From assembly GCA_016703535.1 (NCBI GenBank), contig JADJBV010000001.1:310001-374000 (forward strand): a stretch of DNA of 64,000 nucleotides, written 5' to 3'. Below, piece after piece: positions 44,148 through 52,233 of this stretch. Positions within the stretch are counted from its first letter, which is position 1. Each line of letters opens with the position of its first letter. The position numbers and the translations under genes were made by a program. The DNA comes from Deltaproteobacteria bacterium. Lineage in GTDB: Bacteria > Myxococcota > Kuafuiibacteriia > Kuafuiibacteriales > Kuafuiibacteriaceae. The notes under the pieces are model-generated. The model saw only the letters and a list, made by a program, of their open reading frames with translations, was not told the origin of the DNA and did not search any database.

Positions 44148-45632
44148 TTAGCGAAGAGCCCGGACGACGCCGCGGATCAGGCGGAAGAGGCCGTAGGCCA
44201 GGGCGCCGGTGGTCACCAGGTATTTGCCGCCGCCCCCGCTCGCCGCCGCGTAGCTGGCCCAGGTGATGGCCACGCCCCCGGTCACGAAGGCGCCGCCGAT
44301 CAAGAAGTCCCTCAGGGCGCCGGACGCCGCCGTCCCCCCCGCGGCCCCGACGGTCATGACTGGCCCAGCGTATTGGCTCCGTTGGGTCAGGCCGTCGACC
44401 GGCCGCATCCGCGCCGCCTTCCGGGCCGGGATGAGGGTGGCCAAGGTCGAGAGCACCAAGGCGCCGACCACCACCACCACCAGCTCGATCGGCCGGATCA
44501 CGATCGGCAGGTGCTCGAGGTAATACACCCGGGGATCGAGGCGCAGGCCGTATTGCTCCAGCACCGCGCAGATGGCCATGCCCACCGCCAACCCCGAAAC
44601 ACAGCCGGCGATCCCGATGATCAGGCCGTCCATCACGAACACCGAAAGGATCGAGCTGTCTTTGGCGCCCAAGGCCTTGAGGATCGCCACCTCTCGGCCC
44701 TTCTCCAGGATCAACAAGATCAAGGTGGCCATGATCATGAAGCTGGCCACCAACACGATCAAAAACAGCACGATGCTGATCAGCGCTTTTTGCTGGCGGA
44801 CGGTGCCGAAGATGCCGCGGTTGGTGACCGACCAGTCCTTCACTTCGTAGGCGAACTCATCGGTGGGATCGAGGGCCCGGGCCGCGGTCAAGACTACCTC
44901 CTGGGACTGGAGCGGATCGACGGTCCAAACCTCGAGGCCGGTGACGGTTTCGTAGAGCTTGAAGAACCGTTGGGCTTCGGCCAGGTCGACGAACACCATC
45001 CGGCTGTCGAACTCGAACATCCCGGAGTGGAAGATGCCGATCACCCGGAAGAACTCGGTGCGGGCCTGACCATCCCGGCCGCCGTAGGGCGAGATCACCG
45101 AGATGGCGTCGCCGCTCTTCACGTGCAGCGCGTTGCCCAACTCTTGGCCGATCAAGATGCCCGGATATCCAGGTTGATCGGGGCCGGCCGAGGTGGTGGC
45201 GCTCAACGAGTGAAACACCCGCTCGGCTTCGGCCCGGCCGCCGGTGACGTAGCGGCCCAGCGGGGATCCCAAGGCACCTTCCGGATCGACGCCCTTGATG
45301 GCCACGCCTTGCACCCCCCGGGCGCTTTGCACGATCACCTCGCTGTAGATGAAGGGCGCGACGTGTTCGATGCCTGGGGCTTTTTGCAGCGCCTCCCGGA
45401 TCTCCTGGTGGTTGCGGAAGACGTCGTGGCGCCGCAGGACGATGGCGTGGGCGTTGATGCCCAGCAGCTTGTCCAGGAACTCGGCCTCGAAGCCGTTCCA
45501 GACCGAGGTGACCACCGTCAGAGCCGCCACCCCCAAGGTGAAGGCCAAGATGGTGAGGAAGGAGGTCAGCGAGATCCCGGCCTTCTTTCGGGAGCGGAGG
45601 TACCGCAGGGCAACCGTGACCTCGTAGAGCAA
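44148..45632 (-). CDS. LolC/LolE-type ABC transporter permease with C-terminal extension
   Basis: 494 aa from a TTG at 45630-45632, giving the family start LYEVTVALRYLRSRKKAG. The first transmembrane helix (TILAFTLGVAALTVVTSVW) is followed by a ~240-residue periplasmic MacB-like domain. Three more helices come near ~290-410 (SIVLFLIVLVASFMIMATLI and later). A hydrophobic extension of about 75 residues follows (GAFVTGGVAITWASYAAASG), longer than standard ~400-aa LolC/E. It should extract lipoproteins from the inner membrane with an ATPase (LolD), which is not adjacent. Divergent from rseP. Confidence 0.86.
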   Translation of the reverse strand: MLYEVTVALRYLRSRKKAGISLTSFLTILAFTLGVAALTVVTSVWNGFEAEFLDKLLGINAHAIVLRRHDVFRNHQEIREALQKAPGIEHVAPFIYSEVIVQSARGVQGVAIKGVDPEGALGSPLGRYVTGGRAEAERVFHSLSATTSAGPDQPGYPGILIGQELGNALHVKSGDAISVISPYGGRDGQARTEFFRVIGIFHSGMFEFDSRMVFVDLAEAQRFFKLYETVTGLEVWTVDPLQSQEVVLTAARALDPTDEFAYEVKDWSVTNRGIFGTVRQQKALISIVLFLIVLVASFMIMATLILLILEKGREVAILKALGAKDSSILSVFVMDGLIIGIAGCVSGLAVGMAICAVLEQYGLRLDPRVYYLEHLPIVIRPIELVVVVVGALVLSTLATLIPARKAARMRPVDGLTQRSQYAGPVMTVGAAGGTAASGALRDFLIGGAFVTGGVAITWASYAAASGGGGKYLVTTGALAYGLFRLIRGVVRALR

Positions 45633-45688
45633 GGCGGCGGGAGCAAATCACCGTCGACGCGGGGCTGTCGACGGGAGATATTGGGCCC

Positions 45689-46720
45689 GTGCAGCTCGCC
45701 TCGGTGATCTTCGCCATCCTCGCCGTCGGGCTGTTGATCATCCTCCACGAGGCCGGTCACTACCTGGTCGCCCGCTTCGCCGGCATGAACGTGAAGCGTT
45801 TTTCGATCGGCTTTGGGCCGGTCTTGTTCTCGACCCACTGGAAGGGCACCGACTTCCAGATCGGCGCCATCCCGCTGGGGGGCTTCGTCCAGATCGACGG
45901 CATGAGCCTGCACGACGGGACCGATCCCAACGCGCCGGGCAGCTACCAAAACAAGCCCTTTCACCTGAAGTTCGCCACCATCTTGGCCGGGCCGGTGGCC
46001 AACTACGTGCTGGGCTTTTTGTTGTTGGTTGTCGGGCTCGGCTTCTTCCACTACCAGGCCCTGGGCCCCATCCGCCTCACCAAGATCATGGGCGACTCGG
46101 CCGCTCAAAAGGGCGGGCTCAAGGAGGGTGATCTGTTGGTCGGGACCAGCTCCACCACCTTCGAGACCGACGAGGACTTCCGGGCCGCCATCCAAGCCGC
46201 CGCCCCGGACCTGACCTTGATCGTCCAGCGGGACGGGCAGGAGCAGCGGCTGACCGTGACGCCCTCGGAGCAGGGCGGGCGCCGCTATTTGGGCGTGGCC
46301 TATGAGGGCGTCAACCGCCGGCGGATCGAGCTGTCGCCGGGGGAGACCCTTAGCATGGCCAGCCAGGAGGTCCTGATAAACACCGTTGGGACGGTCTTGG
46401 GGGTGGCGGCGATCTTCATGCCCAAGGTCCAGGTGGAGCTCTCGGGCCCGATCGGCATCGTCCGGAGCCTGTCGGAGCGGGCCCAAAAGTCCTTGTCGGA
46501 CGCCATGAAAGACGTGGCCCGGCTGTCGATCGCCCTGGGGATCTTCAACCTCTTCCCGATCCCCTCCCTGGATGGCTCCCGGCTCTTGTTTTTGGCGGTG
46601 GGGGCCATCCGGCGAAAGCCCGTCTCCCCCAAGCTGGAGCAGGTCGTCCACCTGGTCGGCTTGGCGTTGTTGTTGGGGTTGTTCGTGGTGGTTTCCATCG
46701 GCGACATCCTTGGTCCTTGA
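45689..46720 (+). CDS. rseP: RseP-type site-2 metalloprotease
   Basis: 343 aa from a GTG at 45689. The zinc site HEAGH lies in the first helix (LLIILHEAGHYLVARF, His20 and His24); the second part is NLFPIPSLDGSRLL near the C-terminus. A single PDZ domain (~125-200, ALGPIRLTKIMGDSAAQKGG) sits between. It cleaves anti-sigma factors or signal peptides in the membrane. Length fits the single-PDZ branch (343 versus 450 for E. coli RseP). The next gene, rpsP, follows 57 nt later. Confidence 0.94.
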   Translation: MQLASVIFAILAVGLLIILHEAGHYLVARFAGMNVKRFSIGFGPVLFSTHWKGTDFQIGAIPLGGFVQIDGMSLHDGTDPNAPGSYQNKPFHLKFATILAGPVANYVLGFLLLVVGLGFFHYQALGPIRLTKIMGDSAAQKGGLKEGDLLVGTSSTTFETDEDFRAAIQAAAPDLTLIVQRDGQEQRLTVTPSEQGGRRYLGVAYEGVNRRRIELSPGETLSMASQEVLINTVGTVLGVAAIFMPKVQVELSGPIGIVRSLSERAQKSLSDAMKDVARLSIALGIFNLFPIPSLDGSRLLFLAVGAIRRKPVSPKLEQVVHLVGLALLLGLFVVVSIGDILGP

Positions 46721-46777
46721 CAAACGGGGCGGCATCCCCGAAACACCGCGAACTCGCTTCCGGAGGGATTGGTTTCG

Positions 46778-47134
46778 ATGTTGACTTTGAGGCTGTCGCG
46801 CGCGGGTTCGAAGAAGAGCCCTTTCTATCACCTGGTCGCCACGGACAACCGGGCTCGCCGAGACGGCAACTACCTCGAGAAGCTCGGCTACTTCATGCCC
46901 GAGCACGACCTCTTGGTGCTGCAGCAGGACCGAGTGGACTACTGGCTCTCCAAAGGCGCCACCGTGTCCGACACGGCCAAGCAGTTGATCAAGCGGGTCA
47001 AGAAGGCTGGCAACAAGACCTTGACCCCCAAGGCCAAGTACGTTGCCCCGCCGGCCAAGCCGGTGGAGCCCAAGGCCCCCAAGGCCCCCCCGGCTGCTGA
47101 GGCGCCCGCCGCCGACGCCCCGGCCCAGGGTTGA
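46778..47134 (+). CDS. rpsP: 30S ribosomal protein S16
   Basis: 118 aa from the ATG at 46778, with GGAGGG at 46762-46767 as ribosome site. The S16 core MLTLRLSRAGSKKSPFYHLV, ATDNRARRDGNYLEKLGYF and VDYWLSKGATVSDTAKQLI is intact. The C-terminal ~30 residues are an Ala/Pro/Lys extension. First gene of rpsP-khpA-rimM-trmD-rplS. A small hairpin (CGGGG/CCCCG, 46725-46740) in the leader could be a regulatory or terminator element. Confidence 0.98.
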   Translation: MLTLRLSRAGSKKSPFYHLVATDNRARRDGNYLEKLGYFMPEHDLLVLQQDRVDYWLSKGATVSDTAKQLIKRVKKAGNKTLTPKAKYVAPPAKPVEPKAPKAPPAAEAPAADAPAQG

Positions 47135-47210
47135 GCCCCATTAGGCCCCGAACCTTCGGGGTCCGACCGATCGGCAAACGGGCGAATAACGTCCTGAGGA
47201 GCCGAGCACC

Positions 47211-47441
47211 ATGAAAGATCTGATCGAGTACATCGCCAAGGCACTCGTGGACGCCCCCGACGCAGTTGAGGTGTCCGAGTTTGGCGACAACGAAGCTTCG
47301 ATCATCAAGCTCAAGGTCAGCAAAGAAGACCTGGGCAAGGTGATCGGCAAGAAGGGGCGCACCGCCAAGGCCATGCGGACCATCCTCTCCGCCGCCGCCA
47401 TGAAGGTGCAGAAGCGCTCCACCCTCGAGATCATTGAATAG
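47211..47441 (+). CDS. khpA: KH-domain RNA-binding protein KhpA
   Basis: 76 aa, a single KH domain. The GxxG nucleic-acid loop is VIGKKGRTAKAMRTIL. Position between rpsP and rimM is the standard one for khpA (YlqC family). The GAGG ribosome site fits the ATG at 47211. KhpA binds RNA, often with KhpB, and affects cell division and elongation in Gram-positives. The last bases overlap the rimM start. Confidence 0.95.
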   Translation: MKDLIEYIAKALVDAPDAVEVSEFGDNEASIIKLKVSKEDLGKVIGKKGRTAKAMRTILSAAAMKVQKRSTLEIIE

Positions 47442-47976
47442 CTCCGCGCCCCATCGCCTGGGCCGCCTCCTCCGGGCCCACGGCCTCAAGGGCGACCTGG
47501 TCCTCCAGCTTTATCGGCCTCGCCGGGTGCCCCCGGGGGGCGCCCAACGTCACCCGGGTCAGCCGGTGTGGCTCCACTTCGACGATCGGGATCCGGTGGA
47601 GGCCACCTTGACGGTGGTCCGGCCGGTCGACGCGATCCGCCGGGTCATTCACCTCAAGGGGGTCGATGGCCGGGATCAGGCCGAGGCCCTCTACGGCGCC
47701 GAGTTGATGGCCGATCCTTCGTCGTTGCCCGCGTTGTTGGTGGACGAGGCCGATCACCTGGTCGGCGCCATGGCCTACTTGGGCGAAGGAGGCGCTGAGC
47801 TGGGGCCGATCCTGGAGATCCGGGACAACGGGGCTCAGGCCTTGTTGGTGATCGGCGACGGCGAGATCTTGATCCCCTTGGTGCCCACCTTCGTGGGGCC
47901 CTTGGAGGACGGACCGAACGGTCGTCGGGTGAAGCTCACGCCGATCCCAGGGCTGCTCGAGGCCAACCAGGCATGA
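47434..47976 (+). CDS. rimM: Ribosome maturation factor RimM
   Basis: 180 aa from a TTG at 47434 that overlaps the khpA stop; no other in-frame start keeps the N-terminal barrel. The signature LLRAHGLKGDLVLQLY is present, then the PRC-barrel half ILEIRDNGAQALLVI, DGEILIPLVPTFVG. It helps 30S assembly by binding S19/16S RNA. A linker with ALYGAELMADPSSLPAL joins the barrels. The stop overlaps the trmD ATG at 47973. Confidence 0.93.
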   Translation: MNSSAPHRLGRLLRAHGLKGDLVLQLYRPRRVPPGGAQRHPGQPVWLHFDDRDPVEATLTVVRPVDAIRRVIHLKGVDGRDQAEALYGAELMADPSSLPALLVDEADHLVGAMAYLGEGGAELGPILEIRDNGAQALLVIGDGEILIPLVPTFVGPLEDGPNGRRVKLTPIPGLLEANQA

Positions 47977-48959
47977 GCTTCTGCATCGACCTGGTCACCA
48001 TCTTCCCCGAACTTTTCCCCGGTCCCCTTTCGATCGGTTTGGTCGGCAAGGCCTTCGCCGCCGGCCGGGCCGAGGCGCGTTACCTGAACCCTCGGGATTG
48101 GGCGACCGACAAACACCAAAAGGTCGACGACGTGCCCTACGGCGGCGGCGCGGGCCTGGTGATGAAATACGAACCCCTGGCGGGCGCCATCGCCGAGGTG
48201 CGGCGGCGTGGCCCCGGGCCGGTGGTGATGTTGACGCCCCAGGGCCGGCCACTTTTGCAAGCTGACTTGCAACGCTGGTCGAAGGGCCAACACCTGGCCT
48301 TGGTCTCGGGCCGCTACGAAGGCTTCGACGAGCGGGTCTTGTCTTTGGTCGACGAGGAGATCTCGGTCGGTGACTTCGTGCTCACCGGCGGCGAGATCCC
48401 GGCCCTGTTGATCATCGACGGTGTGGTGCGCCTGTTGCCGGGGACCTTGGGCAACGCCGACTCACCGATGCACGACAGCTTCGAGCAGGGCCTCCTCGAA
48501 CACCCCCACTACACGCGGCCGGTGAAGTTGCCGTCGGGTGAGGTGCCCGAGGTGTTGAGCTCGGGACACCACGCCCAGATCGCCGCGTGGCGACATCAAC
48601 AGTCGGTCCTCCGGACCTTCGAGCGCCGACCGGATCTTTGGTTGCGCGCCCAAGGATCGGCTGAAGACTGGGCCCTCTTGAGAAAAAAGGGGGCGGTGCT
48701 GGAGGTCTGGCTCGAGCTCACCGGCTCACCGGCGCCCGCGCTCCTGGAGTCCCTGGGCCGAGTCCGAGACGCCCTTGGCTTCGACCGGGTCCTCCTCCTC
48801 GGCCCCGGGCTGGAGGCCCTGAATTTGCCGGGTTTTTCCAGCGCCGAGTCGGTGGAAGCCGCCCGCGCCTTGTCGCCCCGAGCCCGGATCGTGACCTCGT
48901 TTGCCCCGCCTCCCAGCCCCTTTGTTTGGGTGCGCCAGGCTTTTGTGGTTTTCGCTTGA
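47973..48959 (+). CDS. trmD: tRNA (guanine-N1)-methyltransferase TrmD with C-terminal extension
   Basis: 328 aa. The TrmD core occupies ~1-222: IDLVTIFPELFP, PYGGGAGLVMKYEPL, LVSGRYEGFDERVL, EISVGDFVLTGGEIPAL, DSFEQGLLEHPHYTRP and the helical VLSSGHHAQIAAWRHQQSVL. It methylates G37 of tRNA. About 105 extra residues (~224-328) follow, with alternating strand/helix pattern (LLESLGRVRDALGFDRVLLL, ESVEAARALSPRARI). E. coli TrmD ends near 255, so this is a fused domain I cannot name. rplS begins 66 nt downstream. Confidence 0.95.
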   Translation: MSFCIDLVTIFPELFPGPLSIGLVGKAFAAGRAEARYLNPRDWATDKHQKVDDVPYGGGAGLVMKYEPLAGAIAEVRRRGPGPVVMLTPQGRPLLQADLQRWSKGQHLALVSGRYEGFDERVLSLVDEEISVGDFVLTGGEIPALLIIDGVVRLLPGTLGNADSPMHDSFEQGLLEHPHYTRPVKLPSGEVPEVLSSGHHAQIAAWRHQQSVLRTFERRPDLWLRAQGSAEDWALLRKKGAVLEVWLELTGSPAPALLESLGRVRDALGFDRVLLLGPGLEALNLPGFSSAESVEAARALSPRARIVTSFAPPPSPFVWVRQAFVVFA

Positions 48960-49025
48960 CCCCAAGGCCAACAGAGACGAGAAACCGGCCTCCCAGCGCC
49001 TCTTTGGGCCGGGGAAAGATCAGCC

Positions 49026-49406
49026 ATGAACAAGGTCATCGAAGAGATTGAGTCCCAGTATATGCGCAAGGTTGGCCCCGAGAGCCAGGGCCTGCGCGTC
49101 GGCGACACCGTCCGGGTGTTCGTCAAGATCAAGGAAGGCGACAAAGAGCGCGACCAGGTCTTCGAGGGCATCATCATCGGGCAAAAGCGCGGTGGAGCGC
49201 GGGCGACCATCACGGTCCGCAAGATCTCCCACGGCGTCGGCGTCGAGCGCATCTTCCCGCTCCACTCGCCCTCCATCGACAAGATCGAAGTGAAGGCCGC
49301 GGGCCAAGTGCGCCGCGCCAAGCTCAACTACCTCCGTGGTTTGGCCGGCAAGGCCGCCCGCGTGAAGGAGCGGAGCGACGATCGCGTGACCAAGAAGGGC
49401 GAGTGA
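49026..49406 (+). CDS. rplS: 50S ribosomal protein L19
   Basis: 126 aa. Core motifs LRVGDTVRVFVKIKEGDKER, VFEGIIIGQKRGGARATITV, KISHGVGVERIFPLHSPSID and AKLNYLRGL are intact. It bridges the 30S-50S interface. Last gene of the conserved operon. A short hairpin (ACCCACC/GGTGGGT) follows, probably the operon end. Confidence 0.98.
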   Translation: MNKVIEEIESQYMRKVGPESQGLRVGDTVRVFVKIKEGDKERDQVFEGIIIGQKRGGARATITVRKISHGVGVERIFPLHSPSIDKIEVKAAGQVRRAKLNYLRGLAGKAARVKERSDDRVTKKGE

Positions 49407-49437
49407 TCCTCACTCCGCCCCCTTCGGGCCTCCTCGC

Positions 49438-49458
49438 ACCCACCCGATCGCGGTGGGT
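49438..49458 (+). terminator. Hairpin after rplS
   Basis: Exact arms ACCCACC (49438-49444) and GGTGGGT (49452-49458) with a 7-nt loop, 31 nt after the rplS stop. Only TTGCATC follows, so it is not a classical T-run terminator. It may mark the operon end with Rho or other factors. Confidence 0.4.
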
Positions 49459-49497
49459 TGCATCTGATCCCGGCGCTCGCTAGGAACGAACTCGGCG

Positions 49498-52215
49498 ATG
49501 ATCATCGTCGAGCTGGCACTGCAGGCCATCAAAGGCTTCCCGGCTCAGCTGCGTCTGCCCCTGAAGCCGGGGCTCAACGTCGCCAAGACCTCGGACCGTG
49601 AGCTGCGTCGAGCCCTCTTCGACGCCATCTACCACACCCTCTACCCGGACCCCTCCCGGGCCGGCGGCACCGCCCACTTGTGCGCCTCCAAAGAGGCCCG
49701 CATCGCGTTGACGCTCTACGGCCGGGACAAGGCCACCTATCGGCTCTTGCGAGACGCCGAAACCGGCGCGACCCGGCTGTTCCGCTACGACGCCGACAAG
49801 CAGAAGTACGCCCTGCTGAGTGAGGCGAGCCAAGAGGCCGCCCAATACGTGCGGGTCCAGCAACAGCTGCCCGACGAGGTCTCCTTCGAGCGCCTGTTCC
49901 TCTACGCCCAAGAGACCTTCCCCTCCCTCGGCGATCGGGCCCGGACCCGCAGCGGCGCGCCCTTGGCCAGCGGCCTTGCGGCCATGTCGCCGTCGGGCCC
50001 CGGTCTGCCGCTCCGTTCTTCACCCCCTCGGGCCAGCTCCTTGTCGGCCCGCCCCCGCAGCGCCAGCGTCGCGCCCCGGGCGGCCAGCTTGCCCCCTCGG
50101 GACTCGAGCTTTGGGGGAGGACTCAACGTCACCAACGCCTTGGTCCAGTCGGAGCTGGCGGGTTCGGTGGATCTGCCGGGCGCCTCGGCGGGTTCGGACT
50201 CGGCCCAAGATCGCCTGGAGGTCCTCCTCCGGCTGCGCCAGGACTTGGCCGGCGCCCAACGGGCCGAGCGGGCCCAGGCCGAGTTGGATCAGATCAACCT
50301 GCGCAAGTTTGAGCTCAACGAGCGGGCCGAGCGGGTGGTCAAGCTGAGGAGTGAGGTCGAGCGGCTGGAGAAGGAGAGCGGCCCGGTGGCGGCCTTGAGC
50401 AAAGTGCCCCCCGGCTTCGAGGAGAAGTTGCGGCAGCTCGAGGGCCTGGAGGCCAAATACGGCGCCGAACAACAGCGCCTCTTCGAGGACACGGCTCACC
50501 TGGAGAGTGAGCTGGCCAACCAGAAGGTCCCGGCCCTCAGCGCCGATCCCTATTTTGTCGCGGGGTTGGGGGGAGCCTTCGGCTTCGTCGCTTTGGCGGT
50601 GGCCATCGAGCAGCCGGTCATCGCCCTCGGCAACATCCTGGGCGTTTTGGTGGCGGTCGGCGCGGCCTTTCACTGGGTCTCGGGCCTCGAGGCGCGGTCC
50701 CGGGTCGAGCAGAAGTTGGCGGGCCTCCACGATCGTCGCGATCGCCTGGACAAGCAGCGCTCCTTGGACACCGGCGCGACCCGGCGTTTGATGCAGGAGC
50801 TGGAGCTCGACAGCCCGGCCGAACTTTTGGCGCGGCTCGACGCCTACCACGCGGTGAAGAAGGAACATCAAGCCGCCAAACAAGCGTTGGATCAGGCCCT
50901 GGCCGATCCCGAGCTGCGCCGGGCCGAAGAAGAGCTGCGGGGCCTGACCTCCCGGGTCGAGGCGTTGGAGGCCGAAGTCTTGGGCGCCCAAGGCAACCCG
51001 CTGTCGGCCGACACCTTGGAGAAGCGGGTCAGTCAGCTGGAGCGGGAGCTGAAGGCCGCGGGCCTCGAGGTGCCGCCGCGGCCCGCCCTGCCAGCCCGCA
51101 TCATCCGCACCCAAGACCTGAAGCCGGTCGTGAAGGCTTCGGGCACCGGTGATCTGCAGCTCACCACCGCCGATCTCCCGGACGCCCCGGCCCGGGCAGC
51201 GCCCCCCCGACGGGCCAGTTCGGTGGTCGAGTTCGAGCTGCCGGACGCGGCCGAAGCCCTCTTGCGATCGCCGACCTTGACCGGGTTGCCGGCGTGGCCG
51301 CCGCCCGGGAGCGAAAGCAGCTCCGGGGACCTGCCGTTCCAGAGTGGGCGATATACGCCGACGCCACCCGCACCCTCCACCTTGCCCAGCCGAGCGCCCA
51401 GCCTGGTGGGGCAGCCGGTGCGACCGCCTCCGGCTCGGGCCAACACCATCCCCCCGGCTCGGGCCCACACCCCTTTGCCCCCGACCCCAGCGCCTCCCCC
51501 GGCTCGGGCCTCGTCTTTGCCCCGACCGGCGCCCGCGCCCGCGCCTCGACCGACGCCCAGCGCACCGCCGGCGGCCCGGGCCTTGTTCGACTTCGGAGGC
51601 GGGAACATCGGCGGCGCCGACGACGATGAAGAAGAGGGCTACGGCGGCGGATATGGCCCGGGGGGTGGCGGTTCGGATGGCGAAAAGCAGGCGCCTCGAG
51701 AAGACGGCTACCTGATGGCCGGCGGCTTCGGCCCCAGCGGTTACGGCGGCGCCGGCGGTTACGGCGAAGACGACGGTCCTGCGCCCGATCGCAGCCGAGA
51801 TCTGGTCCAGGCGGCGGTGGATCTGTTGCAGCTCGACGTCGACACCTTGGCCACCAGCCTGAGCCCCCGCTTGTCCCAGTATTTGGCGGCTTTTACCGAA
51901 AAGAAGTGGCGGGGGGCCAGCTTCGGCGCCCGGGGTGAACTTTCGGTGTTCGAGGCGAACGAAGGGCCCAAGGTGGCCTACGTCGATCTCCAAGGTGAAG
52001 AGCTGGACCTGGTGGACGTGGCCCTGCGCTTTTCTTTGGTCGAGGCGATCCTGCGCAAGGTCCGGGTGCCTCTGCTGATCGATGATCCCTTCGCGGAGTT
52101 GCCGGGGAAGCGGCGGCGGCTCTTCACCCAAATGGTCGGTTATTTGGCCAGCGCCACCCAGGTCTTGGCCGCGACCGAACTCGAAGATCTGAGCGGCAAC
52201 GAACTCAAGTGGTGA
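49498..52215 (+). CDS. YhaN/SMC-like protein lacking the Walker A P-loop, membrane-anchored
   Basis: 905 aa. The N-terminus LRLPLKPGLNVAKTSDRELR aligns with the beta1-Walker A region of YhaN/Rad50-type ATPases, but GxxGxGKS is absent. Coiled-coil blocks lie at ~235-345 and ~400-510. Between them, ~353-397 are two closely spaced hydrophobic helices, possibly a membrane hairpin. A Pro/Ala/Ser-rich region and a Gly/Asp-rich stretch (~580-760) follow. The C-terminal half-ATPase is retained: degenerate signature LQGEELDLVDVALRFSLVE and Walker B/D-loop LLIDDPFAELPGKRR (Asp862, Asp863). Likely a pseudo-ATPase or a partner-dependent one. Function unknown; it follows the ribosomal operon by 91 nt. Confidence 0.75.
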   Translation: MIIVELALQAIKGFPAQLRLPLKPGLNVAKTSDRELRRALFDAIYHTLYPDPSRAGGTAHLCASKEARIALTLYGRDKATYRLLRDAETGATRLFRYDADKQKYALLSEASQEAAQYVRVQQQLPDEVSFERLFLYAQETFPSLGDRARTRSGAPLASGLAAMSPSGPGLPLRSSPPRASSLSARPRSASVAPRAASLPPRDSSFGGGLNVTNALVQSELAGSVDLPGASAGSDSAQDRLEVLLRLRQDLAGAQRAERAQAELDQINLRKFELNERAERVVKLRSEVERLEKESGPVAALSKVPPGFEEKLRQLEGLEAKYGAEQQRLFEDTAHLESELANQKVPALSADPYFVAGLGGAFGFVALAVAIEQPVIALGNILGVLVAVGAAFHWVSGLEARSRVEQKLAGLHDRRDRLDKQRSLDTGATRRLMQELELDSPAELLARLDAYHAVKKEHQAAKQALDQALADPELRRAEEELRGLTSRVEALEAEVLGAQGNPLSADTLEKRVSQLERELKAAGLEVPPRPALPARIIRTQDLKPVVKASGTGDLQLTTADLPDAPARAAPPRRASSVVEFELPDAAEALLRSPTLTGLPAWPPPGSESSSGDLPFQSGRYTPTPPAPSTLPSRAPSLVGQPVRPPPARANTIPPARAHTPLPPTPAPPPARASSLPRPAPAPAPRPTPSAPPAARALFDFGGGNIGGADDDEEEGYGGGYGPGGGGSDGEKQAPREDGYLMAGGFGPSGYGGAGGYGEDDGPAPDRSRDLVQAAVDLLQLDVDTLATSLSPRLSQYLAAFTEKKWRGASFGARGELSVFEANEGPKVAYVDLQGEELDLVDVALRFSLVEAILRKVRVPLLIDDPFAELPGKRRRLFTQMVGYLASATQVLAATELEDLSGNELKW

Positions 52216-52233
52216 GTCCGGCCGGGCTCGGGT

